From contig SYOX01000250.1 in the NCBI GenBank assembly GCA_005804885.1, positions 1 through 34,949 of the forward strand: 34,949 nucleotides of DNA. The letters run 5' to 3'. The translations under genes were made by a program, and so were the position numbers. Shown here piece after piece: positions 9,301 through 17,959 of the stretch (positions are counted from its first letter, which is position 1; the number at the start of each line of letters is the position of its first letter). The notes beneath the pieces are model-generated. The model saw nothing but the letters and a program-made list of their open reading frames with translations. It made no database searches and was not told where the DNA came from. This DNA comes from Pseudomonadota bacterium (GTDB lineage Bacteria; Myxococcota_A; Bradymonadia; Bradymonadales; GCA-2716585).

Positions 9301-10113
9301 CGCAGCCCACAGCTCGCCGCTCCGATTTTCCGGCTCGTTGTCCCGATTTTCCGGATCGTTGTTCCGATTTTCCGGCTCGTTATTCCGATTTCCCGAAGTG
9401 CTCTGCTCGCCGTAGACGACGGTCTCATTGTTGCGAGAGTCGACTTCGAGCCCGCGCACCGTTTCCGCATCGATCTCATTGGGCAGATCGTCGATCCTGA
9501 GCCTCTCGACGACCCCACCGTTGCTCGCGTGGATCATCCACAAGTCACCCCCCGGAATCGGCCGCTCTTCGCTCGTCGACGAATGGATCGTGCCTGCGGC
9601 GACGAAGCCGCCATCTGCGCCCGCAGCGATTGCGCTGATGTCCACCCGTTGCTCCGCCGAATCGTACGCTTGACGGAAAACGCGCCGGCCGTCGCCTCCA
9701 TCCAGCTTGAGCACGGTCGCGCCGAGGCTCGATGGACCCGTCACCCAGACCGAGCCGTCGGTCGCCTCGGCGACGCCTTTGATGTAGTCGACGTCCGAAT
9801 CCACGCTCTTGTTATCGAACTGGCGCGCCCAGATGACGTTTCCATTCGAATCCAGGCTCAAGATCGCGAGCGCTTGCTGGTCCGCCTTACCCACGACGCC
9901 GAGCTGATAACTGCCGCCGTCCCTCTTCCCAACGACGGTCTTCGGCTCGAGCTTCGCACCTGCGACCGAGTAACTCTTGACGTACGTCGCGCCGGCTGCG
10001 TCGTTCGTGTTGTTGACAGCGCCGGGTTCCAAAGCGCGCCTCTCGGATGAGCAACCCACCCAGAGGCCAGCGACGACAACGAAAACCAGGACCCACGCCC
10101 TCATGAATTTCAT
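6331..10113 (-). CDS. Giant cysteine-containing surface lipoprotein with beta-propeller-like N-terminal region
   Basis: This 1260-aa protein starts with a lipoprotein signal (hydrophobic core then LWVGC, cysteine about 21). Residues about 45-870 are a long series of strand-rich units with recurring DGG, GGG and SxDGxVxW patterns, such as DGSVWVTG, DGGFVAAG and DGGLFVFG, as expected of a SBBP/YCF48-like beta-propeller. Residues about 252-276 carry a heptad repeat (ENRNNEP type). Residues about 885-970 resemble an InlB B-repeat: EGEGKVGISPAFG, CPGDCAQIF, EFEGWGGDC and ACSARF. Residues about 973-1054 are two almost identical 41-aa cysteine modules beginning GPGQCTMDADC. A beta-rich C-terminal region ends in a CPCC cluster. 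ATG at 10113 has AAGGA seven bases upstream. The promoter and leader are described separately. Function unknown; a surface or adhesive role is inference. Confidence 0.88.
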   Translation of the reverse strand: MKFMRAWVLVFVVVAGLWVGCSSERRALEPGAVNNTNDAAGATYVKSYSVAGAKLEPKTVVGKRDGGSYQLGVVGKADQQALAILSLDSNGNVIWARQFDNKSVDSDVDYIKGVAEATDGSVWVTGPSSLGATVLKLDGGDGRRVFRQAYDSAEQRVDISAIAAGADGGFVAAGTIHSSTSEERPIPGGDLWMIHASNGGVVERLRIDDLPNEIDAETVRGLEVDSRNNETVVYGEQSTSGNRNNEPENRNNDPENRDNEPENRSGELWAALFHSGGAVGFSTRHSQGSANDAVMIPRVVGSSNADVPGLVVVGSNTAYFRGDDPRLLYFDLPSGELNQNEQMDLDSLSPDPSYNYEYVGVALSSDVNGVVAAANRYVPCPEGDCAQREGVLQVLRRDLDARSGQLKFVNLSLVSATDLGLPSGATFRGLERTTLGTHVVLADLGGETALVHIQRGLPCDEPPQDVLACAVVQSRPIFSASHISALRDGGILAWNEGSLVRFSPGGTEIWSKKFARSTALVSEPVDVAEVADGGALVATDGSLLLSYSSEGVLHSVRRFAGLKIRALEPLDGGRGLGSSVLMLAEQPVGPVLRLRLSPSGEVIDTAEIPGTKVIQSVVESTTTFVSRSKDRLLIAAGGDSLWWFDLAGNAISKWTGSFPGFPRATPDGGVWFPTASDEDEGTGFDKTVLLLWRYDRDGRFLSGRKTTLVVDGLVPSAVSFRGATVRADGGLFVFGYAVLDRRGDTCGDPATCSDGLVVSFDWEGRFSWAHAYGAGRKETFADVQVTKSAVGTGDDGVLLGGVSTSYAFPTESLFVVRTDADGLVTPGCAALAPSPLQVQSVDLAPLRDFVVTSASLEPIPMNPSFAELIPEDAALDVITARSCSGDSLAPELTIQVEGEGKVGISPAFGIDCPGDCAQIFAKGSLVPLTAAPAPGQEFEGWGGDCASFGMTATIELELNGSKACSARFRSATDPGPGQCTMDADCASACQTQCGGPPQVADCIETAHQCSCTCSPGPGQCTMDADCTSTCQAQCGGPPQVADCIETAHQCSCTCSDAEPDCSNGQCTSVLVSWEINGETPQGGACDPRWNVSLSVDGVQMASQGCFTDRPALLSLPPGVHELVALLYNQDGVLNVERQFVTVAGTEVSVTIAFEVLSLVDFSWFVNGYVNGMSHCPPGGTVTIERAGLRLFGPLPCTDYGLSTVMVPSGQTPLVFNLLDSANRTSQAMVGGPRGSGGLVSIFIDIPCPCCANPPPGSVCE
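6956..7198 (-). repeat. 123-bp tandem duplication inside the giant lipoprotein gene
   Basis: Two adjacent in-frame copies with a 123-bp (41-codon) period encode the cysteine modules of the giant lipoprotein. They differ at only a few positions, some changing residues (ASACQTQ versus TSTCQAQ). High DNA identity points to a recent duplication or ongoing gene conversion. Confidence 0.85.
9322..9393 (-). repeat. 21-bp in-frame repeat encoding a heptad (ENRNNEP type)
   Basis: Three full units of 21 bp begin at 9322, 9343 and 9364, with a partial unit from 9385. Each contains CCGATTTTCCGG and encodes E-N-R-N/D-N-E/D-P. The array is a hydrophilic spacer in the propeller-like region and is a likely length-variable site by slippage. 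Confidence 0.85.
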
Positions 10114-10122
10114 CTTTTTTCC

Positions 10123-10215
10123 TTAAGCCCTCACGAGCGCAGCCTGCCAGAAGCAGCCGACGCCGATGGAGGGGATGTCCTTCGCGCTCTCCTTCAAACA
10201 CTTCTGCGCTCGCAC
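10123..10215 (-). CDS. Possible 30-aa leader peptide upstream of the giant lipoprotein
   Basis: A GTG-initiated frame at 10215 encodes 30 residues (MRAQKCLKESAKDIP then SIGVGCFWQAALVRA) and ends in TAA at 10123. That stop codon forms part of the ribosome-binding site of the giant lipoprotein gene: TAA is followed by GGAAAAAAG and then the lipoprotein ATG. The frame lies fully inside the leader downstream of the promoter at 10284-10312. Such spacing would allow translational coupling. Its own ribosome-binding site is weak (GAGAT). The GCFW string recalls the MsrA active site but the rest does not, so I treat that as chance. It may be non-coding. Confidence 0.25.
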   Translation of the reverse strand: MRAQKCLKESAKDIPSIGVGCFWQAALVRA

Positions 10216-10283
10216 GATCGCATCTCAACCACACCCATCACGCGATATTCTCAAAATTAAATCGCCAAAATGTTGCATCATCA

Positions 10284-10312
10284 AGTATAGACAGCGTTTG
10301 ATCGGTTGTCAA
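10284..10312 (-). promoter_or_regulatory. Near-consensus sigma-70 promoter for the giant lipoprotein gene
   Basis: On the minus strand TTGACA (10312-10307) is followed after exactly 17 bases by TATACT (10289-10284): a perfect -35 and a 5/6 -10 with ideal spacing. It sits in an AT-rich pocket. Transcription would start near 10277, giving a leader of about 164 nt before the ATG at 10113. It is the best promoter match in the window. Confidence 0.75.
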
Positions 10313-10562
10313 CATAGCATATCGACGGCGTATCCAAGGGGTTATGGGCGATAGGATATGGGGTCACCTGAGGATGACTGCATGTCGTAATAATTTGAAA
10401 ATACACATAAAAACAGATTTAATCAAGAATGTTTCAATCGCGTATGTGTCCGGTCGCCCACCAGGACGATGTCGAAAGGAGAGGAGGGGTGGACAGGTCG
10501 CGCGTGGGGTTGTCCAGGACCTCTCCAGGGCAACCACGGGGACTTTCGGTCACGATCGGGGC

Positions 10563-11450
10563 TCAGAGCGAAACCAGGCCGGCCGCCGCCAGCCCGAGGG
10601 CGATCAGCGACGCGCCGACGAGCGCCCCGACCCACCAACGCGCCGAGGCCGGGGCCAGCCGCTGCAGGGGCCAGGCCTCTTGACCGAGGAAGCCGCGCGG
10701 GAAGTCCTCGACGCCTTCGAAGCCGATCCGGGCCGGCGGCGCCGGGGGCAGGCGAGCGGTGCCGAAGATCCAGTCCCAGATGCTGAAGATGATCCCGAAG
10801 TTGACCGTCGAGCGCCCGTTGGCGTCGTAATCGTGGTGCCAGATGTGCATCCGTGGGCTGTTCAGGACGTACTTGAGCGGCCCGTAGCCCAGATCCAGGT
10901 TGGCGTGGTTGAGGTGGCCGATGAGCGTGCCGAAGATCGCGTGCGTCAGGATCGCCGCGTCCCCAAAGCCGAAGAAGGCCAGCGGCAGGTACTGGATCGT
11001 CTTGTAGACGATCACCTCCGTCCACTGGAAGCGGAAGGAGACGATCCAGTCCATCTCGCCGTCCACGACGCTGTGGTGGGTCTTGTGCAACTCCCACAGC
11101 CAGGGGACCCGGTGCAGCAGGTTGTGCACGCACCAGTGCACCAGATCGATGACCAGCAGCGCCACGATGATCTGCACCCAGACCGGCCAGGGGGCGGCCA
11201 GCCCCCGGTACACCCACTCGAAGATCCCCCACTGGACAAGCAGGCCGTCGAGCGGCGGCAGGACGTGGCGCACGGCCAGCGTGTAGACGATGACGCCGAG
11301 GAAGTGGCCGTTGAAGGCGAGGTGGAGGAGGTCGGCGCCGAGCCTGGGGCGGAGCTGCCGCTGATCGGGGCGCCAGGGCGCCAGCCGCTCGGCCGCAGCG
11401 ACCAGGGCGGAGATGATGATCAATGATATCGGGTAGATGTAGGCGCTCAC
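10563..11450 (-). CDS. Sterol desaturase/fatty acid hydroxylase superfamily membrane protein
   Basis: This 295-aa integral membrane di-iron enzyme carries the full histidine set of the superfamily: HWCVH in helix region 2, HKTHH shortly after, HLNH, and HIWHHDYD near the C-terminus. At least five hydrophobic segments are visible, including residues 3-20, 45-65, 90-110 and a C-terminal helix (about 265-293). Members hydroxylate or desaturate C-H bonds of lipids (sterols, fatty acids, carotenoids, alkylglycerols) using oxygen; the substrate here cannot be read from sequence. GTG at 11450 is chosen because GAGGTGATC, an extended complement of the 16S 3' end, lies just upstream. A good promoter is seen at 11549-11576. 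It is downstream of modC on the same strand but separated by 181 bp with its own promoter, so probably not part of the mod operon. Confidence 0.9.
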   Translation of the reverse strand: MSAYIYPISLIIISALVAAAERLAPWRPDQRQLRPRLGADLLHLAFNGHFLGVIVYTLAVRHVLPPLDGLLVQWGIFEWVYRGLAAPWPVWVQIIVALLVIDLVHWCVHNLLHRVPWLWELHKTHHSVVDGEMDWIVSFRFQWTEVIVYKTIQYLPLAFFGFGDAAILTHAIFGTLIGHLNHANLDLGYGPLKYVLNSPRMHIWHHDYDANGRSTVNFGIIFSIWDWIFGTARLPPAPPARIGFEGVEDFPRGFLGQEAWPLQRLAPASARWWVGALVGASLIALGLAAAGLVSL

Positions 11451-11548
11451 CGATCACCTCGACGCGCTCGAAGAGGCGATCCGGTGCTCAGGCGCGTGCG
11501 CCCTCATCGACGCGAGCGCCCGCTGGATCGGCGGCCTCGGGAGCCCCG

Positions 11549-11576
11549 ATTGTACACGCGGGCGCCGACGGGACAA
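11549..11576 (-). promoter_or_regulatory. Promoter of the sterol-desaturase-type gene
   Basis: On the minus strand TTGTCC (11576-11571), a 16-nt spacer and TACAAT (11554-11549) form a good sigma-70 match (4/6 and 5/6). The predicted start near 11542 leaves a leader of about 90 nt before the GTG at 11450. Confidence 0.5.
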
Positions 11577-11631
11577 CCGGCGGGCGAGCGGGGCGCCAGA
11601 TCGCTCGGGCCGGGGCGAGCGCGACAGGTCG

Positions 11632-12363
11632 TCAGGGGGCCGGGCGCGCCTTCGGATCGGAGAGGATGTCGAAGAACTCCTCGACGAAGGGGCTCGCGGG
11701 GGCGGCGACGAGCTGCGCCATGGTCCCGACCTGGACGACGGCGCCGCCCTCGACGACGGCGACGAGGCCGCCGAGCGCGCGGACGTCGCGGGCGTCGTGG
11801 GTCACGACGATCGCGGGCAGGCGGGCCTGCCCGAGCACCTCGACCAGCAGCGCGCGCGTCTGGCGGCGCAGGGCGGGGTCGAGCGCGGACAGCGGCTCGT
11901 CGAGCCGCATGGCTTCAGGCGTGGGCGCGAAGGCACGGGCCAGGGCGACCCGCTGACGCTCGCCGCCGGAGAGCGAGGACGGGAAGCGATCGGCCAGCTC
12001 GCCCGCCCCGAAGCGCTCCAGGGTCGACAGGGCCTGGGCGAGTCCTCGTCGACCGCGCGGGCAGCCGAAGGCCACGTTGTCCAGCGCCGTGAGGTGCTCA
12101 AAGAGGCCGAGGCCCTGCGGGACATAGCCGATCCGCCGCGCGTGGGGGGGCAGCGCCACGCCGCGCGCGGTGTCGAGCAGCGCGCGGCCGCCGACCTCGA
12201 TCCGCCCCTTGAGCGCCGTCGGCGCGCCCGCGATCGCCCTGAGCAGAGTCGTCTTGCCCGCGCCGTTGGGGCCGATGACGGTCAGCGACCCCTCGGGCGC
12301 CTCCAGCCTCAACGCCAGCCTCAACGCGCCCACCTGCCCCCGCAGGTCTATCGCCCAGCTCAC
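11632..12363 (-). CDS. modC: Molybdate ABC transporter ATP-binding protein
   Basis: This 243-aa ATPase is the last gene of the molybdate operon. Walker A is GPNGAGKTT (about residues 33-41), the Q-loop YVPQGLGLF, the ABC signature [15 protein letters not shown], Walker B AMRLDEP and the H-loop VVTHD. At 243 aa it stops soon after the ATPase core, whereas many ModC proteins are about 350 aa and carry a C-terminal molybdate-binding Mop/TOBE domain; that domain is absent. The Walker B strand has an arginine where a hydrophobic residue is usual. The GTG start at 12363 overlaps the modB stop by four bases (GTGA), implying translational coupling. Specificity for molybdate rather than tungstate or sulfate is inferred from the neighbouring modA-like gene and the regulator. 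Confidence 0.9.
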   Translation of the reverse strand: MSWAIDLRGQVGALRLALRLEAPEGSLTVIGPNGAGKTTLLRAIAGAPTALKGRIEVGGRALLDTARGVALPPHARRIGYVPQGLGLFEHLTALDNVAFGCPRGRRGLAQALSTLERFGAGELADRFPSSLSGGERQRVALARAFAPTPEAMRLDEPLSALDPALRRQTRALLVEVLGQARLPAIVVTHDARDVRALGGLVAVVEGGAVVQVGTMAQLVAAPASPFVEEFFDILSDPKARPAP

Positions 12364-13160
12364 GCGCGCCTCTCCCGACGGAGGGCGCCGACGGCCAGCG
12401 GCGCCAGCCTCAGCGCGAGCAGCGCCGCGAAGGCCGCGCCGCCCAGCACCAGGGCCAGCGCGCGCGCCAGCGCCACGTCCACCTCCAGCGCGGAGAAGAT
12501 CGCCAGCGGCATCGTCTGGGTCCGCCCGGCCATGTTGCCTGCAAAAAGCAGCGTCGCGCCAAACTCCCCGAGCGCCCTGGCCCAGCACAGCGCCGCGCCG
12601 CTGACCAGCGCCGGCGCCGCACCGGGCACCGCGACCCGGAAGAAGGCCCCCAGCGGCGTCGCCCCGAGGGTCTGGGCCACCAGCATCAAGTCCCCCTCCA
12701 CTCGCCTGAAGCCCGCCGCCGCCGACTGGACATAGAAGGGCGCCGCCACCACGACCTGCGCGATCACCACCGCCGAGGCCGAGAAGGGCACCGACCACCC
12801 CGCCTGCGCGAGCCACGGCCCCAGCAGCCCGCCACGACCATAAGCCTCCAGGAGCGCCACCCCGATGACCGCAGGCGGGATCACGATCGGCAGCTCCACG
12901 ATCGTCCCGACCACCCGCGCCGACACACCCCCCGAGCGCGCCAGCCACCACGCCAGCGGCGTCCCGCCGACCACGATCACCGCAAGGCTCAAGGCCGTCG
13001 TCTGGACGCTCAGGGCCGCCGCCCCCGCCAGCATCGGGTGCCCCAGCGCCGCCCGCACCTCCGCCCACGACGCCGACCCGATCAGCGCCACCACCGGCAG
13101 CGCGATGAACACCGCCAGCGGAAGCCCCAGCAACAACCCCGCTCGCCCTTCGCCTCTCAT
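12360..13160 (-). CDS. modB: Molybdate ABC transporter permease
   Basis: This 266-aa inner-membrane permease has six or so hydrophobic segments. The cytoplasmic EAA-type loop reads [30 protein letters not shown], with the conserved glycine in LGATP, and is followed by the [16 protein letters not shown] block that is characteristic of ModB/CysT-type permeases. [16 protein letters not shown] upstream is also typical of ModB. The ATG at 13160 lies 11 bp after the modA stop. An alternative GTG at 13175 would overlap that stop (GTGA) and add five residues; the ribosome-binding signals do not decide between them. It pairs with ModC, which overlaps its 3' end. Confidence 0.92.
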   Translation of the reverse strand: MRGEGRAGLLLGLPLAVFIALPVVALIGSASWAEVRAALGHPMLAGAAALSVQTTALSLAVIVVGGTPLAWWLARSGGVSARVVGTIVELPIVIPPAVIGVALLEAYGRGGLLGPWLAQAGWSVPFSASAVVIAQVVVAAPFYVQSAAAGFRRVEGDLMLVAQTLGATPLGAFFRVAVPGAAPALVSGAALCWARALGEFGATLLFAGNMAGRTQTMPLAIFSALEVDVALARALALVLGGAAFAALLALRLAPLAVGALRRERRA

Positions 13161-13171
13161 CTGCGATGAAC

Positions 13172-15042
<1,871 letters not shown>

Positions 15043-15101
15043 CTTCGCCCTCCTGCCCCTCGACCCGCCCTCAAAAAACCTCCCTCCGACCTCAAATGTC
15101 A

Positions 15102-15134
15102 AGCATACACGACCATGAGTAAACCATACACGAC
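15102..15134 (-). promoter_or_regulatory. Direct-repeat operator/promoter of the mod operon
   Basis: GTCGTGTATG occurs twice on the minus strand (15134-15125 and 15113-15104), 21 bp apart, which puts both copies on the same face of the helix. The downstream copy overlaps a TATGCT -10-like hexamer (15107-15102), and TTGACA follows at once. The site is about 60-90 bp upstream of the regulator ATG. It is a good candidate operator for the XRE-PBP regulator; the assignment is inference. Confidence 0.5.
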
Positions 15135-15152
15135 CCCCAAGACCCCCCAGAG

Positions 15153-15189
15153 GCCCGCAAACGCCCGCAAACGCCCGCAAACGCCCGCT
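15153..15189. repeat. 10-bp tandem repeat (GCCCGCAAAC), 3.7 copies
   Basis: Three perfect copies of GCCCGCAAAC from 15153 plus a partial fourth lie between the mod operon promoter and the end of tmcA. No function is apparent; arrays of this kind change copy number easily. Confidence 0.8.
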
Positions 15190-15199
15190 GAGCCACAAG

Positions 15200-15301
15200 G
15201 CGCCCAGATCGCCGCCCGCCCAGCCAACCCGACGCACAGCCTCGACGCCGCAGCCGCCCATCGAACGCCACGCGCCCAGATCGCCGCCCGCCCAGCCAAC
15301 C
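15200..15301. repeat. 30-bp perfect direct repeat, two copies 72 bp apart
   Basis: 15200-15229 and 15272-15301 are identical over 30 bases, beginning GCGCCCAGATCGCCGCCCGC. The second copy ends directly at the tmcA stop codon. The copies lie in the 259-bp gap between tmcA and the mod regulator. Confidence 0.85.
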
Positions 15302-17362
15302 TCAACCCCGACGCCAGCGCCCCTCAAGATCCGGATCGGCCCTCTCCACCAGCGCCCGCACCGCCCGCCTCACCGCCCGCACCCTCACCCGATGCCCCTC
15401 CAGCCCCGCCCGCTCGCCCACCACCGACAAGGGCTCCCCATCAACCACCCGCCCCACGATCAGCGCCCTGTCCCGCTCCTCCATCGCGTCAAGATCGCCC
15501 CGCCGACGCTCCACGTAATCCGCCAGCACCGCCGCCGCCGACTCAAAGGTCCGCGGCCCGAAGGCGAAGCCCGCCACCCGCATCAGATCCTCGCCCTCAT
15601 CCCACTCGGCCGCCTCCGACAGCCCCACCCCCAGCGCCTCGACCAGCTCTCCCTCCAGCAGCACCCCCTCGTCGCGCTCCAGAAGCCCGAGCTGCCTCGG
15701 CAGGTCGCGGGCGAATTGACGCCGCAGCCCCGACATCAAGACCCTGGCCGCCTCCGACACCGGCCGCACCATCACCACCGAGGGCTCCCCCGTCCGGCTC
15801 CCCCTCGACGCGCTGATCCGCACCGCCTCGTAGCCCGCGCTCCGCCTGAACGCCAACAGCCCCGCCTCAGCCCCGAAGAGCGTCCCGAACAGATCCGGGC
15901 TGTAGGCCCCATGCACCGCCTTGATCAGCCTCAACCCCAGCCCCATCCGCCTCAACGTCGGCTGCACCGCGATCCGCACGCTCCTGACCATCTTCAACTG
16001 CCCAGCCTCGCGCCAGCCCAGGTGCGCCACCAGCGTGTCCGCCAGCGCGTGACCCCGGACCCCCGACCGCCCCGACCACAGATCCCCGCACACCCCCTCC
16101 GACAACCCACCCTCCAACGCCACCAGGGTCGCGGCCACCACCTCTCCCCTCCACCTCAGCGCGTGCAGGCGGATGTTGGGCGCGTCCAACAGCCTCCGCA
16201 GATCACCCGGCGTCGTCCGGTAGTGCGCCTGGACCAGCAACCCGAAGAAGCCCCGCAGCGCCGCCTCGTCCCGCCCCAGCGCCTCCCGATCCAGGCAGAC
16301 GTGCTCGACCTCCTCGACCTCGAACCCCTCCGGCCCCGCGCCCATCGACGCGTCGAGCAGGAGCGCGTCAAACACCAGCCGCTCCAGCCTGTCCTCGACC
16401 CCCCAACGGATCGGCGCCTCCAGCCGCCAACGCCTCACCCCATCCCCCAGCCTGTCCACGAACCTCAACAGAAACCCTCGCCCTGTTCCCTCGTAACCAT
16501 GCACAGTTGTTGATAAAATCTTGGGGGCATCAGGGAAGGAGGCGACGATCTGCTTCAAGACGTGAACGGGGATCTGGGCGGCCTCGTCGACGATCACCGC
16601 GTCAAAATCCTCCCCGTCGCGCGCCAGCGCCGCCGCAGGCACGAAGCGCACCTCCCCCTTCGTCGGCGGCCCCTCGACCCCCAGCGCGAACCTGAAGACC
16701 TCCCGGACCGCCTCCGGCCCCCCCGCCGCCACCGCCACCCGCAAGCCGGGCCTCACCCTCAACGCCTCGGCCAGCGCCAGCCCCAGCGCGCTGGACTTCC
16801 CGCGCCCTCGATCCGCGATCACCCCCCCCACCGCCCCGACCGCGCCCAGCAGATGCTCCGCGAGACCCTCGACGACCTCCGCCTGCTCCTCCGTACCCCG
16901 GACCTCATGGCTGACAGGCTCCAGAGGCGGCGCCTCCTCACCCTCGATCCACCCCTCCACCTCGCCCCGATCCAGCGCGCGCTCGACCCGATCAAAGAAG
17001 CGATGCCCGACATCACCGACCCCGAAGGGCGACACCGCCAGGCTCTCCTGCCCCGCCTCCGGCCTCTGCCCGCGCGGCGGCAACCTCAAGACCAGCGCAC
17101 CGCCACCCCAGATCATGCCGTGGCACTGCCCCAGCACGTCCGCGTCGAGGTCGTCGTGCGCGTCCAACACCACCGCGTCGAAGGAGCGACCCAGCAGCCC
17201 GCCCACCCTCCGAGGATCGACGCCATCGACCTCGCCTGCGCCGATCCAGAGAACGTCCGACCGCGGCAGGCTCGCCGTGAGCGCCTGCGCCACACTGCGC
17301 GTCTGCGCCGCCGACCCCCTCAACACCACACAGCGCCGACCCCGATCTCGCCCCAACGACAC
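15302..17362 (-). CDS. tmcA: tRNA(Met) cytidine acetyltransferase
   Basis: This 686-aa protein (E. coli TmcA is 671 aa) makes N4-acetylcytidine at the wobble position of elongator tRNA-Met using acetyl-CoA and ATP or GTP. The RecD-like ATPase part shows Walker A ADRGRGKSS (residues 183-191), IVDEAAQIP (about 257-265, the DEAA Walker B) and the family-specific STTVHGYEGTGRGF (284-297). The GNAT part carries IAVQPTLRRMGLGLRLI, the acetyl-CoA loop, followed by FGAEAGLLAFRRSAGY. The C-terminal portion is the tRNA-binding region. The GTG at 17362 is the only usable start after the upstream in-frame stop; GGGGGT precedes it. The gene probably has its own promoter in 17363-17645, which contains an AT-rich pocket. 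Confidence 0.93.
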   Translation of the reverse strand: MSLGRDRGRRCVVLRGSAAQTRSVAQALTASLPRSDVLWIGAGEVDGVDPRRVGGLLGRSFDAVVLDAHDDLDADVLGQCHGMIWGGGALVLRLPPRGQRPEAGQESLAVSPFGVGDVGHRFFDRVERALDRGEVEGWIEGEEAPPLEPVSHEVRGTEEQAEVVEGLAEHLLGAVGAVGGVIADRGRGKSSALGLALAEALRVRPGLRVAVAAGGPEAVREVFRFALGVEGPPTKGEVRFVPAAALARDGEDFDAVIVDEAAQIPVHVLKQIVASFPDAPKILSTTVHGYEGTGRGFLLRFVDRLGDGVRRWRLEAPIRWGVEDRLERLVFDALLLDASMGAGPEGFEVEEVEHVCLDREALGRDEAALRGFFGLLVQAHYRTTPGDLRRLLDAPNIRLHALRWRGEVVAATLVALEGGLSEGVCGDLWSGRSGVRGHALADTLVAHLGWREAGQLKMVRSVRIAVQPTLRRMGLGLRLIKAVHGAYSPDLFGTLFGAEAGLLAFRRSAGYEAVRISASRGSRTGEPSVVMVRPVSEAARVLMSGLRRQFARDLPRQLGLLERDEGVLLEGELVEALGVGLSEAAEWDEGEDLMRVAGFAFGPRTFESAAAVLADYVERRRGDLDAMEERDRALIVGRVVDGEPLSVVGERAGLEGHRVRVRAVRRAVRALVERADPDLEGRWRRG

Positions 17363-17645
17363 ACCCCCGAAGACACGCCCACATCCTCGCGCCGATCACC
17401 TCAAACGCGCGGCGCAACCCGCGCGATGCCCCCATCCAGCGCCTCATCCGCGCGGATCTGCCCCCGCGCCAGGCGCACGATCCGGGCCGACACGACGCCT
17501 CGAGACATCAAGGTTCCCCCCCGCGAGCGCCGCGATCTCCTGCCTGACCGACTGGCACCACATCAGCCCCCCGCGCGCACCGAAGACCCCCCGCGCACAC
17601 GCCAAGGCATTGAGTTTATTTGACTTTTCAATCAACGACAGCGGC
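17363..17645. other. Intergenic region upstream of tmcA
   Basis: This is a 283-bp gap between two minus-strand genes. At 17605-17640 the sequence is AT-rich on an otherwise GC-rich background (TTGATTGAAAAGTCAAATAA on the minus strand), a plausible promoter pocket, though no good hexamer pair with 16-18 bp spacing is visible. A 35-aa frame (17508-17401, starting MSRGVVSARIVRLARG) follows a G-rich stretch and could be translated, but nothing else supports it. Confidence 0.4.
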
Positions 17646-17936
17646 TCAGGGGTTCTCCTTGAGCCAGCCCAGCGCCTCCTCGTAGACGCCCTCGCCGAGA
17701 TCCTCAAGCACGGCGTCCTTCAACTCCCCGTGGAGGAACTCCCAGCGCGTGCACCCGCTCCCATAGGCGTCCCGCGGGTTGGACTGCTGCCAGACGTCCA
17801 CCTCGTGCGCCTTGATGTCGAGGTGATAGATCGGGTACGCCCCCGGCCCGAGCGTCCGCCGCCACCGCACGAGGACCCCGGTCTCGGGCGCCTCGATCTT
17901 CTCCACCGCGCCCTTCAAGCTCGACATCTTGCCCAC
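17646..17936 (-). CDS. Small hypothetical protein (96 aa)
   Basis: I do not recognise this protein. It is predicted to be soluble, with a basic and aromatic-rich middle (VRWRRTLGPGAYPIYHLDI) and an acidic helical C-terminus (LEDLGEGVYEEALGWLKEN). Two starts are possible: GTG at 17936 with GGGGAG six bases upstream, and ATG at 17927 twelve bases after GAGG; I give the former. Codon use matches neighbouring genes. It lies 23 bp downstream of the GH114 lipoprotein stop on the same strand and is probably cotranscribed with it. No signal peptide or membrane segment is visible, so it likely acts in the cytoplasm. No function is proposed. Confidence 0.6.
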   Translation of the reverse strand: MGKMSSLKGAVEKIEAPETGVLVRWRRTLGPGAYPIYHLDIKAHEVDVWQQSNPRDAYGSGCTRWEFLHGELKDAVLEDLGEGVYEEALGWLKENP

Positions 17937-17959
17937 TCGCCTCTCCCCATCTGACGCCC

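Larger units (their letters stand above)
10114..10562. other. 449-bp intergenic region with AT-rich core
   Basis: This gap lies between the sterol-desaturase-type gene (ends 10563) and the giant lipoprotein gene (starts 10113), both on the minus strand. About 10223-10440 is strikingly AT-rich compared with everything else in the window, with runs such as AAATACACATAAAAACAG. It contains the strong minus-strand promoter and the small leader ORF described separately. 10441-10560 returns to high GC; I see only a weak 6-bp inverted repeat there (TGGACA/TGTCCA near 10490-10520) and no convincing gene. Confidence 0.7.

Noticed and set aside
10140..10190. Possible msrA fragment (GVGCFW string in the leader of the giant lipoprotein)
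   Set aside because: Only four to six residues match the MsrA active site; nothing around them resembles the family.
15153..15301. CRISPR-like array
   Set aside because: The repeats are a short tandem array and one repeat pair; there is no regular repeat-spacer alternation and no cas gene.
15043..15327. Upstream extension of the mod regulator
   Set aside because: The in-frame extension translates the repeats as GWAGGDLGA-type sequence and lacks the HTH start; GGAGGG at the inner ATG decides.
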